Source: Thermasporomyces sp036564245
GTDB taxonomy: Bacteria; Actinomycetota; Actinomycetes; Propionibacteriales; Actinopolymorphaceae
Reading direction: 5' to 3'
DNA length: 64,000 nt
NCBI GenBank assembly: GCA_036564245.1
Contig: DATCKU010000054.1
Coordinates: forward strand, 1-64,000
The first letter of the stretch is position 1; each line of letters starts with the position of its first letter. Positions 42,669-49,914 of this stretch are shown here, piece by piece. The translations under genes were made by a program, and so were the position numbers. The notes beneath the pieces are model-generated. The model had not been told where the DNA came from, made no database searches, and saw only the letters and a program-made list of their open reading frames with translations.

Positions 42669-43478
42669 ATGACGCGGATGTTGATTGGCGCCCACGTTGA
42701 CCAGCAGGACCCGATCGCCGAGGCGCGAGCGCGCGAGGCCGACATCGTGCAGTTCTTCTTGGGCGACCCGCAGAGCTACAAGGCTCCGGTCATCGCGTAT
42801 CCCGGTGGCGCGTCGGCTCTGGCGGCCGCTGCGACCGAGGCCGGGATCGGGCTCTACGTCCACGCGCCGTACCTCATCAACGTGGCGACAACCAACAACC
42901 GGATCCGGATCCCCTCACGCAAGCTGCTGCAGCAGTTCGTCGACGCAGCGGCGGAGATCGGCGCACGGGCCGTGGTCGTCCATGCCGGTCACGTGCTGAA
43001 GAACGACGATCCAGCGGTCGGGTTCGACAACTGGCGTAAGGCGATCGACCGGCTGGAGATGCGCTGCCCGGTGCTGATCGAGAACACTGCCGGTGGCGAC
43101 AACGCGATGGCGCGCCGGATTGACCGAATCGCCCGGCTGTGGGAGGCCATCGGTTCGGCCAAGGGCGGTGACACCGTGGGCTTCTGCCTCGACACGTGCC
43201 ACTTCCACGCCGGAGGAGAGGAGCTCGCGACCGTCGTCGAACGGGTGAAGGCGATCACGGGACGAATCGACCTGGTCCACGCCAACGACTCGCTGGACGG
43301 CTTCGACTCCGGGCGCGACCGTCATACCAACCTCGGCGCCGGCAAGATCGCCGAAGCGGACCTCCTGGCGGTGATCCGGGATGCCGGTGCGCCCGTCGTC
43401 GTGGAGACGCCCGGTGGTGTGGAAGGTCAAAGCAACGACATCGCCTGGTTGCGTCGCCATCTCGCGCCTGAATCCTGA
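42669..43478 (+). CDS. nfo: endonuclease IV (AP endonuclease)
   Basis: This 269-residue TIM-barrel enzyme cuts DNA 5' of abasic sites. The zinc-ligand segments of the family are present: IGAHV, YVHAPYLINVA, VVVHAGH, LIENTAGG, FCLDTCHFHAGG, LVHANDS, and DRHTNLGAG. It is slightly shorter than E. coli Nfo (285). A second in-frame ATG lies three codons in. The stop codon is six bases before an R1 repeat. Confidence 0.92.
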   Translation: MTRMLIGAHVDQQDPIAEARAREADIVQFFLGDPQSYKAPVIAYPGGASALAAAATEAGIGLYVHAPYLINVATTNNRIRIPSRKLLQQFVDAAAEIGARAVVVHAGHVLKNDDPAVGFDNWRKAIDRLEMRCPVLIENTAGGDNAMARRIDRIARLWEAIGSAKGGDTVGFCLDTCHFHAGGEELATVVERVKAITGRIDLVHANDSLDGFDSGRDRHTNLGAGKIAEADLLAVIRDAGAPVVVETPGGVEGQSNDIAWLRRHLAPES

Positions 43479-43483
43479 CACCT

Positions 43484-43575
43484 CCAAATGACCATGTGCA
43501 CTACGTCTGCTGGAGGTGTGACACGCGTCGGCACGTGTCGTACCCCCGCCGGGCGTAGTGCACATGGTCATTTGG
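43484..43575. repeat. intergenic repeat family R1, copy 3 (complete palindrome)
   Basis: A perfect 22-bp inverted repeat (43484-43505 and 43554-43575, CCAAATGACCATGTGCACTACG) brackets a 48-bp near-palindromic centre around ACACGCGTCGGCACGTGT. The whole 92-bp element could fold into one long hairpin. It lies between nfo and femX and probably ends the nfo transcript. There is no transposase gene and no obvious target duplication. Confidence 0.85.
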
Positions 43576-43620
43576 GCGCCCGGCCACGCGTCCCCATCAC
43601 TACGGGGTAGCCTCGCGTCC

Positions 43621-44790
43621 GTGGCTTTGCGTGTGCGTACCTTGACGCCCGAGGAACACGTGGCGTTCCTCGCGACCCGAGATTCAGCCAGCTTCCTGCA
43701 GACACCCGCGTGGGGTGAGGTGAAGCGCGAATGGCGGGCCGAGTCGATCGGCTGGGTGGAGGAGCCGTCGGGTACTCCGCCGTCACGTACTGCCGGAAGC
43801 GATCCTGGAGGCGATGAGAAGATCCTCGGCGCCGCTCTGGTCCTCTACCGGCGGCTGCCGAAGATGCGGCGTTCGCTCGCCTACCTGCCGGAGGGCCCGA
43901 TCATCGACTGGGCCGACCCCGACCTCGCCCGCTGGCTGGTCCCGCTCGCCGAGCACGTCACGGCGCAGGGCGCCTTCGGCATCCGGATGGGACCTCCCGT
44001 GATCTGCCGGCGCTGGTCGGCTGCGACGATCAAGGCCGCGTTGGCCGAAGGCAAGGCCAAGTCGATTGCGGAGGTGCCGCCCGACCACGTCGACCACACG
44101 GCCCTCGGCGTGGCCCAGCAGCTGCGCAAGCTCGGCTGGCGACCACCGGCCGAGAACGCTACGGGCTTCACCGCGGGCCAGCCGCGCTACGTCTTCCAGG
44201 TCCCGCTTGCCGGTCGCACCGAGGACGACCTGCTCAAGGGGATGAACCAGCTCTGGCGGCGCAACATCAAACGAGCCGCCAAGTCAGGCGTCGTAGTCAG
44301 CCAGGGCACGCCCGACGACCTGCCGGCATTCCACGAGCTCTACGTCGAGACCGCCCGTCGTGACCACTTCAACCCTCGGCCGCTGACGTACTTCACCACG
44401 ATGTTCCGCGCGCTCAACGCCGAGGAGCCCGACCGGATCCGGCTCTACCTCGCCCACCACGAGGGCGATCTGGTCGCCGCGACGACATGGGTACGCGTGG
44501 GTTCCCACGTGTGGTACTCCAACGGCGCGTCCTCCACTCGCAAACGCGAGGTGCGTGGCTCGAACGCCATCCAGTGGCAGATGATGCGCGACGCTCTACG
44601 GGAAGGCGCGACGGTGTACGACCTGCGCGGCATCACCGACACGCTGGACGAGAACGACTCGCATTTCGGGCTGCTGCAGTTCAAGATCGGAACCGGCGGG
44701 GAGGTTGCCGAGTATCTCGGTGAGTGGGATCTCCCGATCTCGCGGCTGCTCTACACGGCGTTCGATCTGTACATGCGTCGACGCGGGTAA
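43621..44790 (+). CDS. FemX/FemAB-type aminoacyltransferase
   Basis: This 389-residue transferase adds an amino acid from aminoacyl-tRNA to the peptidoglycan precursor (interpeptide bridge). It has two GNAT-like folds: FLQTPAWGEVKREWRAESIG and AYLPEGPIIDW in the first, ELYVETARRDHFNPRPLTYF and YDLRGITDTLDENDSHFGLL in the second. The open frame begins inside the R1 repeat at 43558; GTG 43621 (MALRVRTLTPEEH) is the likely start. It is followed after 10 bases by an alanine-racemase-like gene, suggesting joint work on the wall. Confidence 0.9.
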   Translation: MALRVRTLTPEEHVAFLATRDSASFLQTPAWGEVKREWRAESIGWVEEPSGTPPSRTAGSDPGGDEKILGAALVLYRRLPKMRRSLAYLPEGPIIDWADPDLARWLVPLAEHVTAQGAFGIRMGPPVICRRWSAATIKAALAEGKAKSIAEVPPDHVDHTALGVAQQLRKLGWRPPAENATGFTAGQPRYVFQVPLAGRTEDDLLKGMNQLWRRNIKRAAKSGVVVSQGTPDDLPAFHELYVETARRDHFNPRPLTYFTTMFRALNAEEPDRIRLYLAHHEGDLVAATTWVRVGSHVWYSNGASSTRKREVRGSNAIQWQMMRDALREGATVYDLRGITDTLDENDSHFGLLQFKIGTGGEVAEYLGEWDLPISRLLYTAFDLYMRRRG

Positions 44791-44800
44791 GGGCCGGGCG

Positions 44801-45889
44801 ATGGCACTCACGCTCTACGTCGACACCCAGCGCTGGCGAGACCAGCTCGACGCGGCCTGCCGTGCGTACCCCCGCATCGTGCCGGTGGCCAAGGGCAACG
44901 GCTACGGGTTCGGGCTGGAACGCCTCGCCGCCGAGGCGGCGAGGCTGGGGACGGACACCTTGGCAGTGGGGACGTACGACGAGCTGGTCGCGGTCGCCAC
45001 GACCTTTCCGCGCGACCTGTTGGTGCTGACGCCGTTCCGCTCGTACGACACCGCTCCCGATGCGGCCCACGCTGGACCGACCACAGCGACCGGCAGCGAT
45101 CTGCAGGACACCATCGGCGACCGGTTGATTCGGACGGTGAGTCGACCCGACGACCTCGCCGAGCTGGGCGACGCCCTGGATCGTCCCCGCATCGTCGTGG
45201 AGCTGCTGACCTCGATGCGCCGGCATGGAGTCGGCGTCGACGACCTGCCCACGGTCGCCAAGCGGTTGGACGACGTCCGGTGCGAGGGCTGGGCGCTGCA
45301 CCTGCCACTGCCGGTCGCCGGTGCGCACAAGCCCGAGGTGGAGGCCTGGATCAACCGGCTGCGTGAAGCCGGGCTGCCGGTCCAGCGGATGTGGGTCTCC
45401 CACCTCACGCCGGGCGAGCTGGACGAGCTCGGCGATGCGTATCCGGAGATCGAGTTTCGTCCTCGGGTCGGCACCAAGCTGTGGCTTGCCGATCGTGGGA
45501 GCTACGAGGCGCGAGCCCACGTGCTGGACGTGCATCCGGTGCGCCGCGGGGACAGGTTCGGCTACCGACAGCGCAGGGTGCCCGGTGACGGGCATCTCGT
45601 CGTGGTGAGCGGCGGCACCACGCATGGCATCGCCGTGGAGGCGCCCAGCCACGTGGGTGACTTCCGAACGCGGGTGAAGACGTTGGCCCTCGGCGGGCTC
45701 GAAGCGGCTGGCCGAGCCTTGTCGCCGTACACGATCGCCGGCAAGCGGCGGTGGTTCGCCGAGCCGCCGCACATGCAGGTGAGCGTGCTCTTCCTTCCGT
45801 CGTCCGTACGCCCGCCCAAGATCGGTGATGAGCTCCCGGTCAACGTCGGCATGATCTTCACGCGATTCGACCGGATCGTCTTCCGCTGA
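44801..45889 (+). CDS. alanine racemase-like PLP protein
   Basis: This 362-residue protein shows the alanine racemase N-terminal PLP barrel with the cofactor lysine at K31 (IVPVAKGNGYGFG). The C-terminal part (VVSGGTTHGIAVEAPSH, GDELPVNVGMIFTRFDRIVF) is unlike the classical Alr domain. In actinobacteria this gene type is often next to femX, as here, with 10 bp between. The frame is open from 44705, overlapping femX, but ATG 44801 fits the family start. It could racemise a bridge amino acid; the exact reaction is unknown. Confidence 0.84.
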   Translation: MALTLYVDTQRWRDQLDAACRAYPRIVPVAKGNGYGFGLERLAAEAARLGTDTLAVGTYDELVAVATTFPRDLLVLTPFRSYDTAPDAAHAGPTTATGSDLQDTIGDRLIRTVSRPDDLAELGDALDRPRIVVELLTSMRRHGVGVDDLPTVAKRLDDVRCEGWALHLPLPVAGAHKPEVEAWINRLREAGLPVQRMWVSHLTPGELDELGDAYPEIEFRPRVGTKLWLADRGSYEARAHVLDVHPVRRGDRFGYRQRRVPGDGHLVVVSGGTTHGIAVEAPSHVGDFRTRVKTLALGGLEAAGRALSPYTIAGKRRWFAEPPHMQVSVLFLPSSVRPPKIGDELPVNVGMIFTRFDRIVFR

Positions 45890-45905
45890 CCTCTGCGCTC
45901 ACCGC

Positions 45906-45935
45906 GTGTCCACTCACCAGGAGTCCACTCACCAG
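45906..45935. repeat. 15-bp direct tandem repeat
   Basis: GTGTCCACTCACCAG and GAGTCCACTCACCAG are adjacent in the convergent spacer between the alanine-racemase-like gene and the PIG-V-like gene. The second copy touches R2 copy 2. Confidence 0.7.
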
Positions 45936-46005
45936 GTGTGCGATAGCCGTGGTGGGCGCGGGTGCCTCCCTCGGCGAGTGCGCAGTCGCCTCGCCTGGTC
46001 ATTTT
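45928..46005 (-). repeat. intergenic repeat family R2, copy 2
   Basis: On the minus strand it begins AAATGACCAGGCGAGGCGACT and ends GCTATCGCACACCTGG, matching 32087-32163. It fills most of the convergent spacer before 46013. Confidence 0.6.
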
Positions 46006-46012
46006 GACGGGA

Positions 46013-48196
46013 TTAGCCGGCCCACTTGCCCGTGAGATACGCGGCGGCCCACACACCGAACAGCGGCACCGAGATCAGCAGGTACGTCAGCCACACCCAC
46101 CGCTTGCGCAACGAGATCGCCGCCAGGCCCATCCACAACGGGAACCACAGCAGCGCCGCCCGCGGCACCGAGAAGAACCAGTACGACGTGGAGAACGCCA
46201 CCACCTGGATGCCGACCCAGGTCGCCTCTCCCCACCGCCTCAGGCAGAGCAGGACCACGGTCACGACGACGCCGACCAGCATGGCCACCAGCTCGGCACG
46301 GAACATCCACTCGAAGTTGATCCGCCACGCCTCGGTGATGTCGCCGCCGAAGTCGGCCCGGCCCGTCGCGGCCTCGACGGTGTGGATGAACGAGAGCCAC
46401 GGCGGGGTGAAGTCGCGGTACCAGCCCTGCGCCTGGGCGTGATACCAGGCCAGCCAATCGCCGGTGTTGACCTTGAGGTACGTCATGTAGCCGAACAACG
46501 GCACGAGCGGCGCGAGCAGCCACGAGCCTCTCGCCCAGTCTCGGCCCTTTGGCGAGGTGAGGAACTCGACGACCAGCGCGATCGCGAGGAACAACCCCGA
46601 TACCCGAACCAGCGAGGCGGCCGCGGCCAGCGTCCCCGCCGTCGCCCAGCGGCCTCGACGGGCGGCGAGCCACGCCGGAATCGCGAGCGCGAGGAACAAC
46701 GACTCGGTATAGGGAGCAGCGAGGAAGATTGCGGGCGGCGCCACCATCCACATCACCGCGGCACGCCGTCCAGCGCCCTCGCCCCACTCGGCGTCGGCGA
46801 GCCGTGCGAGTGCGACCGCCGCCACGCCTCCCCCGATCATCGAGATCAGCAACCCGACCAGAACCGTCGGGATGCCGAAGAGTGCCCCGAGTCCGAGCAG
46901 GCCAGGTAGCCCGGGGAAGAACGCCTCGAGCGGCACATCCCAGTCAGGATCGAAGTAGCCGTAGATGGCGATGCGGTCGTAGTGGTGGAAGTCCCACTGC
47001 TTCCAGCGGTCCAGGAAACCCGGGAGCGGTTCGGCGTCGGAGGTGTGGAAGAGCCACGGGGCGGTCACCGCGATGAAGAAGATGCCCAGCCGGCTCAGCA
47101 TCCACCACATCCACACCTCGACGTCGGTGGGCGTCAAGCCGAGGGCGACCTGGACCCGCGCCCAGGTCTGCGACCACCAGGTCTCCTTGGTCCTGCGATT
47201 CGGTGACCTACGCTCGGTCGTCGGATGCTCGCCGGTACGCGTGGGGTCGCCGGTCTGGGTCAGGTCGCCGGTACGTGCCCCGTCCGCGGGTCGCAGTCCG
47301 CGGGTTCGGTCGTCGGCTCCCGTCCGTTGCCAGTTCTCGGCCTGGCCGGTCCGCGGCTGTTCCCGGACCTCAGTCCGCTCGCCCCAGGGTGGGCTGCCGA
47401 TCCGCTGACGGTCCGGACCAGGGAAGCCGGGCGGCATCTGACGTTGTTCGGTGGTGTCGTCGAGAGAGCGCTCGACGTGCCGGTCACCGCCGTAGTGCTG
47501 TGCCGTACGGATCTCCTCCTTGCGCTCCCGCTCGACGGTGCGGGTCGTGGCGTCGTCCTGCTGATCAGCCTTCCCCGATCCGGGCAGCCCCAATGCTCCC
47601 CAGCGAGGTTCGAGCTGACGCGCCACGTTCGAGTTCTCTGGTGCTGTCCCCCATGATGCGGCGGTCCGCTGCCGCTCGGCGAGCTCTGCTCCCGGTCCGG
47701 CCTTCCGAGGCTCGGTATCTGGACCCGCCATGACGGTGCCCCACGCCGGTTGGGCCGGTTGCGGCGGCCAGACCGGCGGCCACGACCCACGCGAGTCCCT
47801 GCTACCAGGGTCGAGGTCGGCTGCCCCGGACCGACGTGTCGGCTTCGGTGAGCTCGACGCGGACGGCCCGGTGTTGCCGGCGGGGACTGGAGCGGCAGGG
47901 GTACCCCAGGGCGACGGCCGCCCGACCGCGCCACGCGGAGGGAGGACAAATGAGTCGCTGCTGGGAATGTCGTTGATCGTGACGTCGAACGACCCTGTGA
48001 CCCGCGTCTGCGGCGACGTCCCCACGGGGGGCACGTCGCGACGTCGTTTGGGTCGCTGGTACGGCTCCTGGCCGGGTGGGACAGGCCCGCCTTGCGGCGG
48101 AGTCTGTGACGAGGCCGACTGAGCCATCCACGTCCAACCGCCGGATGTCACGCCACCGCCATCCGGCGGCACATCAGCCCTCCGCTTTCCGTTCAC
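46013..48196 (-). CDS. PIG-V-like membrane mannosyltransferase with long disordered N-terminus
   Basis: The first 345 or so residues of this 727-residue protein are hydrophilic, rich in Pro, Gly, Arg and Thr, and contain short repeats (RTGDLTQTGDPTRTGEHP). The rest has about ten hydrophobic segments with PIG-V/GT-C features: WDFHHYDRIAIYGY near the first luminal loop, APPAIFLAAPYTESLFLALA and VRVSGLFLAIALV. It should transfer a sugar from a polyprenyl-phosphate donor on the outer membrane face. It overlaps the GT87 gene by four bases (GTGA). The acceptor is unknown. Confidence 0.82.
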   Translation of the reverse strand: MNGKRRADVPPDGGGVTSGGWTWMAQSASSQTPPQGGPVPPGQEPYQRPKRRRDVPPVGTSPQTRVTGSFDVTINDIPSSDSFVLPPRGAVGRPSPWGTPAAPVPAGNTGPSASSSPKPTRRSGAADLDPGSRDSRGSWPPVWPPQPAQPAWGTVMAGPDTEPRKAGPGAELAERQRTAASWGTAPENSNVARQLEPRWGALGLPGSGKADQQDDATTRTVERERKEEIRTAQHYGGDRHVERSLDDTTEQRQMPPGFPGPDRQRIGSPPWGERTEVREQPRTGQAENWQRTGADDRTRGLRPADGARTGDLTQTGDPTRTGEHPTTERRSPNRRTKETWWSQTWARVQVALGLTPTDVEVWMWWMLSRLGIFFIAVTAPWLFHTSDAEPLPGFLDRWKQWDFHHYDRIAIYGYFDPDWDVPLEAFFPGLPGLLGLGALFGIPTVLVGLLISMIGGGVAAVALARLADAEWGEGAGRRAAVMWMVAPPAIFLAAPYTESLFLALAIPAWLAARRGRWATAGTLAAAASLVRVSGLFLAIALVVEFLTSPKGRDWARGSWLLAPLVPLFGYMTYLKVNTGDWLAWYHAQAQGWYRDFTPPWLSFIHTVEAATGRADFGGDITEAWRINFEWMFRAELVAMLVGVVVTVVLLCLRRWGEATWVGIQVVAFSTSYWFFSVPRAALLWFPLWMGLAAISLRKRWVWLTYLLISVPLFGVWAAAYLTGKWAG

Positions 48197-49713
48197 GAGG
48201 CGACCTCCCTGCCGGCCACTCCGCGGTGTGCCACCGGATCGGTCCGCGGCGGCCGTGTGTCCTGCCCCCCGAACAACTCCAGGCTCATGTGTCGTGGACG
48301 GATGTCGATGCCGGCCGGCCAGCGGTCGTCCGTGTCGAACGGACCACCCGCAGGATCCCGTGCCGGGTCACCATGCCGGACGACATCCCGTGACGGGTCG
48401 AGTATGTCGCGCACCACGACGACGCACAGGTAACCGGTCGCAGCGATCCGGATGCCGACCGCGAGCCAGTAGAAGCGGTCCGGCTGTCCGCCAACCGCCG
48501 GCGCCAGCGCACCAGCCAGGTGGAGCCAGATCGCAGCCCAGTAGATGAGCTCGGCGGTCTGCCAGATCAGCCAGTCGCGCCACCTCGGCCGGGCGAGCGC
48601 CACCAGTGGGAGAAGCCACAGGACGTACTGCGGTGAGTACACCTTGTTGACGATGACGAACGCAGCAACCGTGAGGAAGACCAGCTGCGCAAGGCGCGGT
48701 GGGTGAGGTGCGCGCAGGGCGAGCACGGCGATCCCGGCACAGGCCAGGATGAAGAGCACGAGAGAGTAGGTGTTGACCGCCGAGACCTCGTGACCTGCGA
48801 GGTCGAGGACATACCAGATGGAGCCGAAGTCACCCTGTCGCTGCGCGTTGAACGTCCAGAACATCGACCAGGCGTCAGGAGCGAGCACCATGATCGGTAG
48901 GTTGACCAGCAGCCACGTCAGAACGGCGAACCCAACCGTCTCGAACGTGACAGCGAGCTTCTTCCGTCGCACCGCCAGGACGAGGAGCGGACCCAGGACG
49001 AACAACGGGTAGAACTTCGCCGCCGCTCCGAGCCCGAGCAGCACCCCGGCGAGGAATGTCCGGGATCGCGACCACGCGAGCAGCGCGCCGGTCGTGAGCG
49101 CGACGGCGAGCAGGTCCCAGTTGATGGTTCCGGCCAGCGCCAGCGTCGGCGCAGCGGCGAAGAACATGGCGTCGTACGGACGGCCCGGTTGCGCGCCGGC
49201 GCTCCGGCCAGGCGCGTGAGCACCGGACTCCGCAGCATGGATCCGGCTCAACGCCCAGCCGGTGGCCAGCGCGAACCCGAAGAGCAGCAGGACCGTGAGG
49301 TCGTAGAACAGGACGCTGTCTGCCTTGGCGTCGTCGCTGCCCAGCGCCTGAGTGAGCCAGGCTGTGACCTGCATCACGACGCCGGTGAGCACCGGGTACT
49401 CCAGAGCGGGGTAGTCGCCGCGGTCCAGGTAGGCGACCCCGCCTTCGGCGAAGCCGCGCTCACGATAGAGATACGCGACGTCGCTGTAGCACATGTGGCT
49501 GAACGCGAAGCTGGACTCGCGAGGCCACGCGTGCTCGTGACAGGGCACCTTCTGCAGGATGCCGACGACGAACATCGCGGTCGTCACCAGGAAGACGACC
49601 GTGAGGGGGCTCCAGCGCGAGACGCCGAGCAAGGCGTACCGCCCGATCGGGCCGCCGAGCCACTCGCTCGCCGAGCGGACCAGTCGGTCCTCCCGGGACG
49701 GGCTGCTCTCCAC
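48193..49713 (-). CDS. GT87-family membrane glycosyltransferase
   Basis: This integral membrane protein of about 506 residues resembles DUF2029/GT87 polyprenyl-phosphate mannosyltransferases. It has an Asp-containing first loop (CYSDVAYLYRERGFAEGGV, DRGDYPALEYPVLTG) and multiple helices (GLGAAAKFYPLFVLGPLLVL, NKVYSPQYVLWLLPLVAL). GTG 49713 is chosen because GGAGG precedes it; the frame is open to 49809. The homologous position next to ponA in M. tuberculosis also holds a GT87 gene. It forms an operon with the PIG-V-like gene and probably makes a cell-envelope glycan. Confidence 0.86.
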   Translation of the reverse strand: MESSPSREDRLVRSASEWLGGPIGRYALLGVSRWSPLTVVFLVTTAMFVVGILQKVPCHEHAWPRESSFAFSHMCYSDVAYLYRERGFAEGGVAYLDRGDYPALEYPVLTGVVMQVTAWLTQALGSDDAKADSVLFYDLTVLLLFGFALATGWALSRIHAAESGAHAPGRSAGAQPGRPYDAMFFAAAPTLALAGTINWDLLAVALTTGALLAWSRSRTFLAGVLLGLGAAAKFYPLFVLGPLLVLAVRRKKLAVTFETVGFAVLTWLLVNLPIMVLAPDAWSMFWTFNAQRQGDFGSIWYVLDLAGHEVSAVNTYSLVLFILACAGIAVLALRAPHPPRLAQLVFLTVAAFVIVNKVYSPQYVLWLLPLVALARPRWRDWLIWQTAELIYWAAIWLHLAGALAPAVGGQPDRFYWLAVGIRIAATGYLCVVVVRDILDPSRDVVRHGDPARDPAGGPFDTDDRWPAGIDIRPRHMSLELFGGQDTRPPRTDPVAHRGVAGREVAS

Positions 49714-49914
49714 CTGGCCTCCGTGACTCGCACACGCTCCTGACCTGCACCCGACCCGGTAGGCCGGCATCCACCCCGGCCCGGGTCTCGCCCCATCGTG
49801 CCGTATCAACCCCCTTGAGCAACAGGGTGCCGATCACGCGGTCACGAATCGCGGCATCCGAGGCCCGTGCGAGCAACCCGCGTGCAGGTCGTCGACGCGG
49901 GTGTCAGGAGGAGG

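Noticed and set aside
43484..43575. Insertion-sequence ends suggested by the 22-bp inverted repeat
   Set aside because: The arms are only 48 bp apart, there is no transposase frame and no target duplication is visible, so it is kept as a repeat element rather than an IS.
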